From Strix aluco (taxonomy: Eukaryota > Chordata > Aves > Strigiformes > Strigidae): 64,000 bases of DNA. Positions within the stretch are counted from its first letter, which is position 1; every line of letters begins with the position of its first letter. The stretch spans positions 18,317,501 through 18,381,500 of the forward strand of contig NC_133937.1 of the NCBI RefSeq assembly GCF_031877795.1, written 5' to 3'. This document shows positions 41,701-51,475 of this stretch, piece after piece. The notes under the pieces were generated by a model. The model worked only from the letters and a program-made list of their open reading frames with translations. It made no database searches and was not told the origin of the DNA. A program made the translations under genes and the position numbers.

Positions 41701-43790
41701 ATGGGTGGCTTTTGCCTGATTTATCAGTAAAGTACAGGAGATACTACTTAAGAGTAGTGCAATATAGTAGTGCAATATATATTTGTTGTCCAAATGAGAC
41801 CACCTTGTTGCCCTCACTGTCACCATACCTTTCAATCATTACTGCACAAACAAAATCTGCATTTTTAATCTGCACAAATTTATATGCACATTATCAAGCT
41901 TTCTAGGTATGTCCTTACTGAGCTGTCATGAACCCCGTATCTGTTGTTATAAAATTAAAAAAGACAAACCAGAAATAATTCAGAAGGGAAAAAGTTAATT
42001 CCCTTAAAAAGAAATCCTTTTCAGACTTGTAAAGTCTGAAAAGTTCTTGAAGTATCTGATGGAAGATGCTCCTCAGTTTCTTTTACGAACATCCTAAACA
42101 TTCTTCACACTATCAGCCAAAACTTGTTTTCTATAAATAGCTGTACTGATGAAACTTTTCCAACAAATCTATAGTAATCTTTGTCCTTCTTGAATCTCCT
42201 CTCTCTCACTGAAGCAAGTCCAATTTGTCCCCATTCCTTCCATGGGACAGGAAACACTAGTCAGTGAATGGCTACATTGAGCAGTCAAACAGAGCACTCA
42301 ATGGCTGAGCTCTGCCTCTGTCTTCCCAGGAAGCAGGGTTTCTTTCCTCTGCCCAGTGCTGATTTTCATTACTTTTATAGGACTTAAAATCCTCTGTGAA
42401 ATTAGTTCAAAACTCGCAGATTAAAAGTGTTGTTGGAAGAGATTTATTGAGAGGAGGAAGAGGATTAAGGAAAGAGAAGGAAGATGGAGCAACTGAATAA
42501 CCCATTCTTTGGCACACCACACTAACTCTTCTTCTACTCCATTACCGTGTTAACTCCAGACAAAAAAAAACAACAGGGCAATTATTCGGCTCCCAAATTT
42601 CAGTCTCCCACTTCTGTTAGTTTCAAGACAACTATAGGCTCTTTGATTGTTCTATCCTTCCCGTTGAGTTTGGTTTAAATTCGAGAAGTTGCAAAAAATT
42701 CAAGATGTACTTGGAAGGGAGAATAATACAGAGACCATTAGCATGATTAGCATATCTAAATGAAATTTGAATGAACATTTCAGAATGGAAGTTCACATTG
42801 TGCTTATCCCAGCAGAACTGAATTCCATCTGTGTGATTTTGAAAGGCAGAAATATTTCTACTCAAAGCAGTGGTATTTTCTTCCCTACATTTCAGATGTT
42901 AAAGTCACTATTAATCTCCCAAAGCAATTCAGGTACTCAGAAACAAAGGCTCCTAAAGTTCTTCAGTAATTTTAAGTTAGTCTTTCTTTTGAAAACAGGA
43001 AAAAAAAGTTGAAATACTTTGTTTCTTTTTTTTTTAAACAAACAAAACCAACAAGTGATATGATCCTGCAGAACCAGGGAAATTCTGGAACACACTAGCT
43101 TGCCACATGTCCACAAGCTTTCTATTGATTTCAGAGACATTAGAGAGAATAGCTCCAAATACTAGAGTTTCATCCTAGAGTTCTATGTCTTAATCTTTCA
43201 GGATGGAGTGCAGATCTTTCTGCATTGTAATGTAAGGCAGTCTCAATTATAGATCTGTTACAGTCCATAACTGCTGCCCTTCAACATAACCTCATCAGGA
43301 AGACTGTCCTAGTCAAGTGCTTCAGTACCACACAGGCAGGGACATACTGAAAAAAAACCACCTGTCTGTGCTTCTCAACATGTTAATTTTATGAGCTAAA
43401 AAAGAAGAGTAAGCCCTGCTAAAATGGACAAATGACAGAACAATAACCTCAGAATGTACAGGAATAACATGATTTTTAACATCATGTAAGCTACATACAG
43501 AAGAAAAGATAATTGCTACCACAAAATAAAGACTAGTAATAGGAAGTATACAGAAAAATTCCATGCACGCAACAATTTACACATGACCAATCATTAAGTT
43601 TTGACTGAGAAGTACCTTGTGGAGGGACTGGTTGTTGATATCCTGGCATCGGACCATTGTAAGCTCCATATTGCGATTGAGGAACTCCTGGCAATGGCTG
43701 TCCTCCGTAGGCAGGCTGCTGGTATCCCTGATATCCAGGCTGAGGTTGCCCGTAAGGAGGCCCTGTGTGAGCTTGCTGGTTTACACTCAT
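14657..43790 (-). CDS. SEC24C: SEC24C, COPII coat cargo-selection subunit (gene span, 24 coding exons)
   Basis: Sec24 pairs with Sec23 in the inner COPII coat at ER exit sites and binds export signals on cargo; the SEC24C/D pair recognises IxM-type signals (known of the family). The reconstructed product is 1176 aa with all exons, or 1124 aa without two frame-neutral cassettes; human SEC24C is 1094 aa (recalled). Order: a Pro/Gln/Gly-rich disordered N-terminus (about 1-390); the conserved hinge DPD-IPSPIQVIEDD; a C2-C2 zinc finger (Cys 507, 510, 529, 532); trunk (about 575-810); beta-sandwich and helical domains; and a gelsolin-like repeat near the end ([14 protein letters not shown]). Every junction is GT-AG and in phase. 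The match to SEC24C over its paralogue SEC24D rests on the N-terminus ([23 protein letters not shown]) and on the neighbours. The start ATG has A at -3. The gene is intact. Confidence 0.97.
15242..15331 (-). CDS. SEC24C: SEC24C coding exon (C-terminal)
   Basis: 90 nt, 30 codons; acceptor TCATTCCAG, donor GTAAAA. It encodes [20 protein letters not shown] and [10 protein letters not shown], as in human SEC24C (LPVLDNPLSKKVRG and RAQRSRYMK as recalled). Confidence 0.96.
15752..15943 (-). CDS. SEC24C: SEC24C coding exon (gelsolin-like repeat)
   Basis: 192 nt, 64 codons; acceptor CTCTAAAACAG, donor GTGAGC. It encodes [20 protein letters not shown], then [20 protein letters not shown] and [17 protein letters not shown]. 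The LENG-xx-F-x-W-VG pattern is the gelsolin repeat near the Sec24 C-terminus. Confidence 0.97.
16595..16774 (-). CDS. SEC24C: SEC24C coding exon (helical domain)
   Basis: 180 nt, 60 whole codons; acceptor GACTTGTAG, donor GTGAGT. It encodes [40 protein letters not shown] and [17 protein letters not shown], matching human SEC24C as recalled. Confidence 0.97.
17154..17272 (-). CDS. SEC24C: SEC24C coding exon (helical domain)
   Basis: 119 nt, acceptor TTTCTGTGCAG, donor GTAAAC. It encodes [20 protein letters not shown] and [19 protein letters not shown], part of the helical domain of Sec24. Confidence 0.96.
18091..18229 (-). CDS. SEC24C: SEC24C coding exon (helical domain)
   Basis: 139 nt, acceptor TCTCCTACAG, donor GTAAGG. 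It encodes [20 protein letters not shown] and [20 protein letters not shown], matching the human protein almost residue for residue as recalled. Confidence 0.96.
18696..18841 (-). CDS. SEC24C: SEC24C coding exon (beta-sandwich)
   Basis: 146 nt, acceptor TTTTTTAG, donor GTGAGG. It encodes [20 protein letters not shown] and [35 protein letters not shown] is diagnostic for SEC24C/D. Confidence 0.96.
19109..19205 (-). CDS. SEC24C: SEC24C coding exon (beta-sandwich)
   Basis: 97 nt, acceptor GTTCTAG, donor GTGGGT. It encodes [20 protein letters not shown] and [12 protein letters not shown], conserved in vertebrate SEC24C. Confidence 0.96.
19597..19767 (-). CDS. SEC24C: SEC24C coding exon (trunk)
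   Basis: 171 nt, 57 codons. The acceptor TTTCTTAG precedes [20 protein letters not shown], then [20 protein letters not shown], and the donor is GTAAGA. An internal CAG 18 nt into the exon could be mistaken for the acceptor, but the TLFQPQ residues are conserved and belong to the protein. Confidence 0.95.
20243..20359 (-). CDS. SEC24C: SEC24C coding exon (trunk)
   Basis: 117 nt, 39 whole codons; acceptor TTCCTGCAG, donor GTAATG. It encodes [20 protein letters not shown] and [34 protein letters not shown] is a hallmark Sec24 trunk motif. Confidence 0.96.
21554..21647 (-). CDS. SEC24C: SEC24C coding exon (trunk)
   Basis: 94 nt, acceptor TTTGCTAG, donor GTTAGT. It encodes [20 protein letters not shown] and [11 protein letters not shown]. 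Phase is continuous with the exons on either side, the first base completing a serine codon. Confidence 0.95.
22602..22793 (-). CDS. SEC24C: SEC24C coding exon (trunk)
   Basis: 192 nt, acceptor TCTCTTACAG, donor GTAATA. It encodes [40 protein letters not shown] and [13 protein letters not shown], a near-invariant stretch of vertebrate SEC24C trunk. Confidence 0.96.
23057..23181 (-). CDS. SEC24C: SEC24C coding exon (trunk start)
   Basis: 125 nt, acceptor CTTCCACAG, donor GTAGGT. It encodes [20 protein letters not shown] and [31 protein letters not shown] is the first strand of the vWA-like trunk fold that contacts Sec23. Confidence 0.96.
24079..24226. repeat. Intronic duplication, intact copy
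   Basis: This block (starting GGTGGCACACTGCATAG) recurs 0.7-1.3 kb to the right in two pieces: its left part at 24785-24830 and its right part at 25299-25397. The copies share TGTACTTTTCTTGAA, GAGTCCCTCCTGCA and GCTATAGCTGC, with scattered substitutions. The left copy is in the intron between exons 23057-23181 and 24452-24567. Confidence 0.75.
24452..24567 (-). CDS. SEC24C: SEC24C coding exon (before trunk)
   Basis: 116 nt, acceptor TTTCCCAG, donor GTACAG. It encodes [20 protein letters not shown] and [18 protein letters not shown], matching vertebrate SEC24C as recalled. It links the zinc finger to the trunk domain. Confidence 0.96.
24785..25397. repeat. Intronic duplication, split second copy
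   Basis: The second copy of the 24079-24226 block, broken into 24785-24830 and 25299-25397 by about 470 bp with no counterpart in the first copy. It lies in the next SEC24C intron, between exons 24452-24567 and 26437-26575. Orientation is the same in both copies. The extra material may be an insertion, or the intact copy may carry a deletion. Confidence 0.7.
26437..26575 (-). CDS. SEC24C: SEC24C coding exon (zinc finger)
   Basis: 139 nt, acceptor TGCTTCCACAG, donor GTAAGG. It encodes the Sec23/Sec24 zinc finger: [14 protein letters not shown], then FQCCFCSC, with the four metal ligands Cys-x2-Cys and Cys-x2-Cys present at residues 507, 510, 529 and 532 of the full-length model. Confidence 0.97.
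29267..29394 (-). CDS. SEC24C: SEC24C coding exon (core, CTSDMAKQ)
   Basis: 128 nt, acceptor TTTCCCAG, donor GTGAGA. It encodes [20 protein letters not shown] and [20 protein letters not shown], a block conserved throughout Sec24 proteins that precedes the zinc finger. Confidence 0.96.
30216..30327 (-). CDS. SEC24C: SEC24C coding exon (start of conserved core)
   Basis: 112 nt, acceptor CCATTGTAG, donor GTAAAA. It encodes [20 protein letters not shown] and [17 protein letters not shown], nearly identical to vertebrate SEC24C/D as recalled. This opens the folded beta-sandwich/trunk part of Sec24. Confidence 0.96.
32103..32171 (-). CDS. SEC24C: SEC24C 69-nt cassette exon with second DPD-IPSP copy
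   Basis: Exactly 23 codons, phase 0 at both ends: [14 protein letters not shown] then IDPDAIPSP. The donor (GTAAGT) is consensus. The acceptor is weak: an AAAAAAAG run follows a U tract and a stop codon lies just upstream in frame, so the exon cannot extend. It repeats the closing motif of the preceding exon (LDPDSIPSP), so inclusion gives two tandem hinge motifs. Either exon also joins in frame to IQVIEDD. Probably alternatively spliced; not in the human canonical protein as recalled. Confidence 0.7.
33384..33514 (-). CDS. SEC24C: SEC24C coding exon with first DPD-IPSP hinge copy
   Basis: 131 nt, acceptor TTCTTGTAAG, donor GTAAGC; enters in phase 1, leaves in phase 0. It encodes [32 protein letters not shown] and then LDPDSIPSP, the linker that leads into the conserved Sec24 core. 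In the human protein as recalled this segment joins directly to IQVIEDD, which here starts the exon at 30216-30327. Confidence 0.93.
34769..35218 (-). CDS. SEC24C: SEC24C largest N-terminal exon (Pro/Ser-rich)
   Basis: 450 nt, acceptor CTTCTTATCAG, donor GTTAGT, phase 1 at both ends. It encodes about 150 residues rich in Pro, Ser, Gly and Gln, including [43 protein letters not shown] and [20 protein letters not shown] and the closing QQNG are conserved with human SEC24C (recalled). No folded domain is expected. Confidence 0.93.
36086..36108. repeat. Poly(T) tract (T23), SEC24C intron
   Basis: Uninterrupted run of 23 T on the plus strand in the intron between SEC24C exons 36455-36633 and 34769-35218. 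It equals an A23 tract on the transcribed strand. Shorter T runs of the same kind occur at 39265-39279 and 47284-47302. Confidence 0.9.
36455..36633 (-). CDS. SEC24C: SEC24C coding exon (disordered N-terminus)
   Basis: 179 nt, acceptor CCTTCTCAG, donor GTGAGG. It encodes [38 protein letters not shown] and [12 protein letters not shown]. The last parallels human APAPPSSGLGFG (recalled). Confidence 0.92.
37626..37767 (-). CDS. SEC24C: SEC24C coding exon (RAPP segment)
   Basis: 142 nt, acceptor GTCTGTAG, donor GTATAT; enters in phase 1 and leaves with AG of an arginine codon. It encodes [16 protein letters not shown] and then [20 protein letters not shown], which parallels human RAPPSSGAPP and FGQGDVQNG (recalled). 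Part of the disordered Pro/Gln-rich N-terminus. Confidence 0.9.
40337..40423 (-). CDS. SEC24C: SEC24C 87-nt cassette exon (probably alternative)
   Basis: Acceptor CTGTCTTTTCAG and donor GTAAAT flank 87 nt that start and end in phase 1, so the exon can be used or skipped without shifting frame. It encodes [13 protein letters not shown] and then [14 protein letters not shown], serine/proline-rich like its neighbours. In the human protein as I recall it, the previous exon joins directly to the RAPP exon, so this segment looks extra or alternatively spliced. Splice signals are good; usage is unproven. Confidence 0.65.
   Translation of the reverse strand, partial: VTFLPWGSLRRALLYLSTLTLLLLHLIS
41067..41297. 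repeat. 33-bp minisatellite, seven perfect copies, SEC24C intron
   Basis: Seven uninterrupted, identical 33-mers run from 41067 to 41297 in the intron between SEC24C exon 43616-43818 and the 87-nt cassette. Each unit begins CCTTTTACCCCTCAC and ends AAATTCCTGT. Because 33 is divisible by three, a repetitive plus-strand open frame results; it is not a gene. Confidence 0.97.
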
Positions 43791-43818
43791 TGTATTCACA
43801 TCCCCAAACTAATCTCAC
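43616..43818 (-). CDS. SEC24C: SEC24C exon 2: end of 5'UTR and first coding exon
   Basis: Acceptor TTTTTGCAG at 43819 and below; 28 nt of 5'UTR (43791-43818), then the ATG at 43790 and 58 codons plus one base to donor GTACTT. It encodes [20 protein letters not shown] and then [19 protein letters not shown], close to the human N-terminus as recalled. The 5'UTR part contains a start-stop ATGTGA at 43796-43801. Coding is 175 nt and ends in phase 1. Confidence 0.93.
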
Positions 43819-46800
43819 CTGCAAAAAGGGGGGGAAAAAATGGCTTTTAGCAGACATAAAACCAAACTGGCCAACTTCGCTACTGTTTTCACAGAGATGA
43901 GAGCTTCTCAGATACTAGGGAAGGTAAAAAATGAATGGTAATCTACTCTTGCACAGCATTTTTTTAAAGTAAGATAAATGCTTTACAAGATTTAGTCAGA
44001 AAACAGTATTTTCAGAAACTATGTTTTCTAATCAACTTACTCACTGCTTCATCCTGGTTAGACTTGCGATCATCATCTTAGAAAAAAAAAACAAAACATA
44101 ATTTGCCATTCCATAGCAGATGTTTATCAAGCTTCCCGAGACACCTTATGAACTACTTCCACCTCACAGAACATCAGAGCAACAGAAAACAGATTTCATG
44201 ATTTAGACGAGAGATTCCTTAACATAACACTTCAGTAACACTGAACAAGTTCAGCTTTCACACACTTCACCATCCACAAAGGCTGCTGCTTGAAGTGTTT
44301 GATCAAATCCAGAACAGGACCGAGTATAGGGTTTTTTAGCTTTTTAAACAACAGACGATTTAAAGTTCTTGTTACATACATAAATTTCAGAAAACGAAGA
44401 TGTACCAAAAGCAGCACATTCACCTAAGAAATACTTTTAAAATGGAAAAGCATTGCAGGCAAAGATGTCCCCTAAAGGAGTTATACAAAAATGTAAGACC
44501 TGGAACAGAGCATCAGAGACAGGAGAGATGTTTCTTAGCAAAGTTATGCAAGAAATCTCGCTTAACAGACAGATTCCCAATTCCTCTAACTGTATAAAGA
44601 GATAGACTAACTCTGTAAAGAGAAAAACAGAATTGCTGTTGGGAGACCCCAAACCAAGCAGGCAATTCTTACAATACCAGGGTACCAAGTAGACAGCTAA
44701 GCCTCACAGCCCTTGAGTTGTGGAGAGCCAAGGAGATGACTTCATGGGCAGGAGATTCTCTTCTGGTCTATTTCTCAAGGACATTTTGCATCCCCTGTAC
44801 TCCTCTGGACACTCCGTATGTCACTGTTACCCTCTTCAGCTAAGACTATCTACACTAACACTGTAAAGAAGTGTGTGTTTAGAACAATTTTTTACTAAAA
44901 ACCTCCAGTTTATATAAAAATGCAAAGTTACGGTAGAGCAAGTAATTAATGTTGCCCTCATATTTTGCTCCAAACCCTACGATGAACTTGTGCATTAAAG
45001 ATACATAGTAGATCTTAACACAGAGGAGACATACAGCTGCCACAGCCACGAGCCAGTTGAGGCAAATCCCAACGAGGAATCTACAGCTTACCTCAAGTAG
45101 ATAACAAACACCCGAGCTGTTTTGCTTACACGTTGATGAAAGCATGCCAATCAATGCTAAGGTTGGTTCTTCACATTACCAAAAACATGGCGTCAAAGAA
45201 TTATTTCAACAACTGACACCACATTTGTACAGCAAAGATACTAAAATAACCACAGCTTTATAAGAACCATCCACATAGAAATTCTTTCAGATCCACATAT
45301 ATAAAAGGGAAAATACATATATCACAACACAGCGATCTAATTATTTACAGAAGAAAGCTAGCATAATATACACATACTCCATTTAATCTCCTACAGCTTT
45401 TAAACATGACAAATGTCAATACTAAGAATGCTAATGCTTACTCTGAAATTAGATATTAAACTATATGAAAGGAAATAGATGAAGTTTTATATTTTTATTC
45501 TTCAAGCTGTGTAAAAGTAATGATAGGGCTTTTGTTTAGAAAAAAAAGTTATCTTAAATATTTAAAGGTAATTTGCTCTTGAAAGTAAGATATAATGTTA
45601 TTTGCAACAGCTTACAACAGCGTGACAGAATTTTTGATCAGACTGCAGTGTTTCTAATCATTATTACACATGATAAACATGACAGCAAGAGAGTAATTTC
45701 TAAAGATTTTGGTTTCCCACAACACCTTTGACTTAGTTCTGCAGAACAGTCTAACCTGACCAGACATGGGGCCAGGAAATCTGGACTTTGGGACCTGCTC
45801 CCTTCCCAAGCTCCCCTGAAGGTTAACCTCTTCCTCCCCAGGCAGGCGTTACCACATTTCAATCACAGACCTACCCCCAACCACCTCCTGTTCAGTGCAA
45901 ACAGTAAAGCAGAAGAGTTCCTCCTGCAAAGGTAAAGGGAAGGGAGAACGCAGTAAGATGACTACTCTACCCACAGATCTTGGAACATCCAGGCAGGGCT
46001 TCATGGCAAGGCAGGAGGGCTGCTTTCTCTTCTTCCTGCCCCTGGTTATTGCTTATTGGATTGTGCATGAGGACACCTGGCTTCTAGTCACTGCTCCTAC
46101 AAACAGGTCTTTCCTCCAGGAAGAGCTGCAGGCAAAGCAGTAGCATCCTGCAGGATACCTCCTGAGCTATAATCATTAAGACACTCTTCACAAGTTACAC
46201 CGACAAAAATCTACTGTTTGAGCAAGGAATTACTACAGGGCAGGAGAAGGTTTTTTTAAAATTTTTTTAGATGTTTCTAACTCAAGTGTCCCAACTGAAA
46301 GGCAGATATACCTCAGACCTTTAGCTAGCCCATGTGGCATCCAGCACAGGCTAATCTCCACCATAGCACAAGTGATGCTTGCTCTATACTGGCAGAGGGT
46401 CAACAAGGGAGCTGGAAAGGAGGAGGAGATCTCAAGAACAAGCCCAGTGCTGAAGCTGGGGAAAAGGCTGCTTCGTTATTTCAGTTGCTCGACTTGCTCT
46501 AAACGTAAGGCTAGTGACGTGACATGCTTGCTCATCACTGATGCGGAATATCCAAAAGGGCAGGGCCAGGAGAAGGCAGAGAATGAGTCCATTTTCCTTC
46601 TCCCTCAATACAAGTCATTTGTATCAAACAGCATTCATTCTGTCTCCACTCAAAAAAAATATATGCAGATTAGAACCTGGTCACTTGAAGAGGTATGGGA
46701 AAGGAAGAATTTTATGCTGTCTTACGACATGAAGAGGGAAAAATAAAAGTCACAGAAAGAATTAAATACATACACTAGATAGGGAGAAATGGAGAAAAGA

Positions 46801-49800
46801 GGCTGCTTCACTTGATAAAAATACTGAGGGTATTCCTTTGCATGTAGTAACACATTACCAAAACTAAACCAAACATAATAGTAAAACATGCTGTCAAACA
46901 TCATATCACTACTCAGCAGTTACGATACACAAAGCTCAAATAAGCAGGGCCCATGCTATTGGGAAAATATTACAACAACAAATGGTCATTACTATAAATA
47001 ACAAACAATTTTCTTGCAAAGCATGAAGCAGTCACTCTATATCGTTTTCTATTCCTCTGTATAATGGCAGTTGACAATGGAAGCTTCGGTCAAAATAGTT
47101 ACACAGCTAAAATTCATACTGGAAAGCTGTTATACAAGACAGACAACCAGTGATGATCAGCAACAAACTGATGGGAAAAAAATACACAGTCATATGGGGG
47201 TGGGGATCTTTTAACTTTTACAATAGTTTCCAGATTCCTTAGTATCCAAACAAAGCAGACTACAGTGCAGTTTTTATGGTCTGTTTTTTTTTTTTTTTTT
47301 TTAAAAACCTAGTGATTCATATGAGCTTGTTTCAATCAGCAAATCTCCCAGATGACTGAAAACTGCCTATTCATCATTTTTTATGGTCTGCGTTCACTGT
47401 TAATTCCCTTTTGAAACCGAAAAGCTTGATCTCATCAGTTCTTGATCGCCTTCTAAAGGAAATGCATACAGCAAAATTACTTTCCTTCAGAAAGATGCTA
47501 GTGCTTTTTTTACTAGTCCTGGTAAAATAAAAGGCTTGTTTGTTTCAACTTTTGGGAAGACTGATCCTTAAAAAAAAAACCCAAAATAACAGCATGGCCT
47601 CCTGTGTTATGCTGTAACTGAAGGAAATATGTCTACTTAATTTCTGAACACAGAAATCAAAACCATATCCAAAAGATGGGACAGAAGGGGACAATGAGCA
47701 CCCTCAGACACCAACTCAGGATATTACCTACAGTGCTTTTAATGCTTCCATTCTGCAATTTTCTGAAGAATTAGCAAAGTTATGCTATTCTTATAAAAGC
47801 TTAGACTCTGGAACTAAGAACACTATTCTGAAAGGCAGATGTCCTTGCTTTTGTTTCACCAACAGCTTGACTAGGTCCTCTACAAGCACTCATGGAACAC
47901 TTGGCTCTTTTCAGATAAAAGAAACTCCTGGTTTGTTTTTTTACAGAAAATCCTAGAAGAGAAGTTCATATCCTGGAAGTCAGAGACTGGCAACTGATCT
48001 GGAAACGCTCAGGCCATTATAACAAATGCCTTCCATACATTTGTCCAGATCAATCCAAATGGCACTATTGGAACTGCCCCTCCTATTTGGTTGTATTTTT
48101 GTGGTGTTCTGTCTTTCCATCTGGGCAGACTCTCAGCTTGTCACACCATAGGTAATATTTTCTTCATCTATGCCTTTTGAATTACTGCTGGAAACATGTT
48201 TTAACAGTTGATGAGAGGTAAAAGACACAGTTTTCAAAATGAAACTTTACAATTGAATATCAGTGAAAGTCCAGAAGCCACCATAGTTTTGAAGACACTT
48301 TCAGGAGAAGAAAAAATAGATTAGCTGCTAGAACTCCTTGACACAACAGGCACTGGAGCAGATTTTTGCAGCCCAGTCTTTCCTGGGCTGATTCAAAGAG
48401 GACTGTCAGGCTTCAAGACATAAAAATCATGGTTCACATCTAAGGTGTAATCACTTCCATGTTCTTCTAAAGAAGGGCCACATTAAACCCTGTTTTGTTA
48501 GGCTGATTCATTATCTTGGGCAAGGTCCAATACAACATACAAGCTACGAGAGTGAAAGTGGTTAAAAACTCAACAGAAAAAACACTTAGTCTTGGCCTAA
48601 CCTTAAACCTATCACTATTTCCAACCCCTGCCACCACCACCAGATTTTCTACTTCAACAACATTTTACATTCTTTGTTGACTTAGGTCTCCTTGTGGGAC
48701 TGACTTATATCTCTATCTCTGTAATAAAGCTCTAAGAAAATATTTCAGAAGTGCTCAGTTATGGGGATTGCCTCTGGAGAGCAACCCTGTGAAGACAAAA
48801 GTCACTGAAAATATAACATCAGCAAAATCACGGTGAAAGATTTCTCTCTTCCTTTGCTAGCTCCGCATACATGTTACAACGTGTGAAGTTATCTGACTCA
48901 CTTCTGTGAACTTTGCACAAGTATAATTGATTAGGAAAAGTTACAAAAGGAGTTTAAAGTTTAGGGAAGAGGCCAGAATGAAGAATGAATGAATAGGAAT
49001 ATATAGAATAAGACTAAGAAACACGTTATACTGCTAAACAAGTTTTTTTTCACATACGTTGTAACACTGACCATCTTTCATCCAAAATTTCTGTACTCTG
49101 ACTTCCTCTACACAGACATGCATTACGCAATTCCCATTGCTTGCAAGAAAGAAAAAAGCTTTTCCTAACACATACTGCCCAGTTTACACTGTCTTTAAGT
49201 GCTTTCTATGTCAACAGTGAACAAATTGCTGAACATAGAAGAACAAGTTCTATCTTCACAATTCATCACTAATAAAGCTTTTCAAATCTAAAGAACAAGA
49301 CACATCCAACTTCTCTCTTCTGTGGAGACCTTGCTGTTGATCACTTTTAGTCACTCTTTGTACCTTGCCCTTCCTTAGCCAACCCTCAATTCTTTCTTGG
49401 ATTTTTGACCCTCCTTCTGATAATAAGTGTTACCGGAAGAAAATATAGCCCTACAGTAGCACGAGAAAACATTCAAAGAGGTACAAGTATCAAACAACTC
49501 TTGGACATCTGTTTACTGCTGTAACTCAGCTTTCAGCCACGAAATCAGAACCTGGAGTGAATGTCACAGCATATTAAGAAATATTCCATATATCGATACT
49601 CACTTCACAGCCTACCTACAGAAATGAAGAATCCTGAGTGGTACAGCTTTAGGCAGAAAAGGGTAGAGGCAAGAATCTTTTCCACACAAAAACTGATAGA
49701 AATGCTTATGCTTCCACAGACAGTGTATATACATGACCAAAGGTAAGTCTCCTCTAAAGAGAAAGGCTCTGGAGTTTTAGGCCATGTATATTTCTATCCA

Positions 49801-51257
49801 CCCCATAACCAAAACACCTACTCTACAAGATGGGGGTAAAAAGAAGAAACAAAAGGTTAAAGTCAGAGTTGCCTAAACCTACTCAGAACAACTTCATATT
49901 AATAAACAGTAAAGACTTCAGAACAAAATCAGCAACAAGTCATTCTAATGGTGTGATTTTACACTGCTCGTAAACAACAACAACAAAAAAAGGCATTGTA
50001 TGTTATGTCTCAGATGGTGATTTCACTCCCTCTAACATCCCCCCCACGTCTGGTAGAGTTGGCTAAGGAACCCAGTAACAGAAAAGGATCTAAACATATT
50101 TTTATGGAACTATCACATTAATGGCTAAAAATCAACACTGAGTATCAAACTGAAAAAAATCTGTATTTTAGCATGACAATATGAGTATTAACTCTAGTGG
50201 ATAACTTCTGGTGTGGGTATAAACAATTTACCTGTTTTGGCAACCACTTCTATCAACCAGGAAATTTAAACTGAACTTCAACTACAGTGTGACAGTTACC
50301 AAGGAGACCCAGTTTGGATGGTTTTGCAAAGCCTCTCTGACAAAGATTTCAGAGCTAAGACACCGCACACATATACTGTAAAATACTCAAGTACATCTCA
50401 AGAATAAAAAGAAATGAAACTAACCTTCATTCTACTCTAATGAGCATTGCTCAGAAAGAGTGAAAGCAAACTCCAATGATACGAAACAAACATGTTTAAA
50501 GCACCATCTGCATGGAAAGCAAGAGTCCATCTCATATAACTGCTTTTTCAAGACTACACTTGTATTTTGGTCATGCTGTCTCTATTCCTTTCCTCCTTCC
50601 TTTTTCAAAGCCAGAGACAGATAATCGCTGAGTTTTACTACCAAATCCAACAAAACTCAGTCGCTAGGTCTCCACACTAGATGACCACCATTTATAAGCC
50701 TCGAACAGCGCAACACAAACACTGGGGGAAGGAAGCGCGGATTAGGGACGTTGCAGAGGGGGTACCTGCCTCACAGCACACCCGGGCCGAAAAAAAGCGC
50801 TCGGCTCTCCGGGAGGGACCGACGGCCCGATTCGTAGCCCCGGGGACTCGCCGCACCACACCGGGACGCCGACGATTCCCCTCGGGGCAGCCTATGCCCT
50901 AGAGAATGCCCCGCCGACAACCGGCCCCGGCCCCGCATGCCGGCACCCGCTGGGCCAGGCCGGGCCGCTGGCGGCACGGGGCGCTCCCGCTCTGACAGGT
51001 TACCGGGGAAGACCCGGACCCCTGAAGGGGCCGGGCGTGGCGCGCAGGCACGGCGGGCCCGACGGGCCACCCGGCTCGGCGCCGCCAGGCCGCAGCTCCT
51101 TGGCGGAGAAGGAAGCGGCAGCGGCGCCTCGGGCCCCAGCCGGGCCGCCGGGCGCGGTGCCAGCCGCCCGCCCGTCCGCCCCAGTCACCAGTGCGGCCGC
51201 TGCTGGCAGGCCCGGAGCCCCCCCCTCGCCGCGAAGCCGCTCCACGGCCTCACTCAC
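43819..51257. other. SEC24C: SEC24C first intron
   Basis: A 7.4-kb stretch between the exon 1 donor (51258) and the acceptor of the first coding exon (43818). Apart from the candidate microexon at 44045-44076 and a T19 run at 47284-47302, I see no exon, RNA gene or recognisable transposon in its AT-rich part. Its right-hand 500 bp lies in the CpG island. Confidence 0.7.
44045..44076 (-). other. SEC24C: Possible 32-nt 5'UTR microexon of SEC24C
   Basis: On the minus strand a U-rich acceptor (TTTTTTTTTCTAAG) and a near-perfect donor (GTGAGTAAG) flank 32 nt just upstream of exon 43616-43818. If included it would add an ATG and a short upstream frame of 11 codons that ends at TGA across the junction with the next exon. 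Prediction from splice signals only. Confidence 0.3.
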
Positions 51258-51420
51258 CGCCGCTGCCCACCGCTCCCGGCGCTGCTGCCGGGCCCGCTTC
51301 CGGTTCCCGGGCCCGCCGCTCCCCCGGAAGCGCCGCTCCCCCTCCCGCCGCCTGCCACGTCCGCACTCCCCGCCAACCCCCGGCCGCCGCCGCGCCCCGC
51401 CCGGCAGAGCCCGGATGCGG
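51258..51420 (-). other. SEC24C: SEC24C non-coding exon 1 (5'UTR), 5' limit approximate
   Basis: Inside the CpG island the minus strand carries a consensus donor GTGAGTGAGG just left of 51258. It is the natural partner of the acceptor at 43819, which opens with 28 nt of 5'UTR. The right boundary (start of transcription) is not visible and is given only as a guess. No ATG-initiated coding is needed, since the initiator is in the next exon. Confidence 0.6.
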
Positions 51421-51475
51421 CGCAGACGCCGTGAGGCGGGGAGCGCGCGCGCGCACCGCCTCCGCTCGTGGGCGC

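Noticed and set aside
43791-43799. Three-codon N-terminal extension of SEC24C (starting at GTG)
   Set aside because: The codon is GTG, not ATG; the ATG at 43790 matches the start of known SEC24C proteins.
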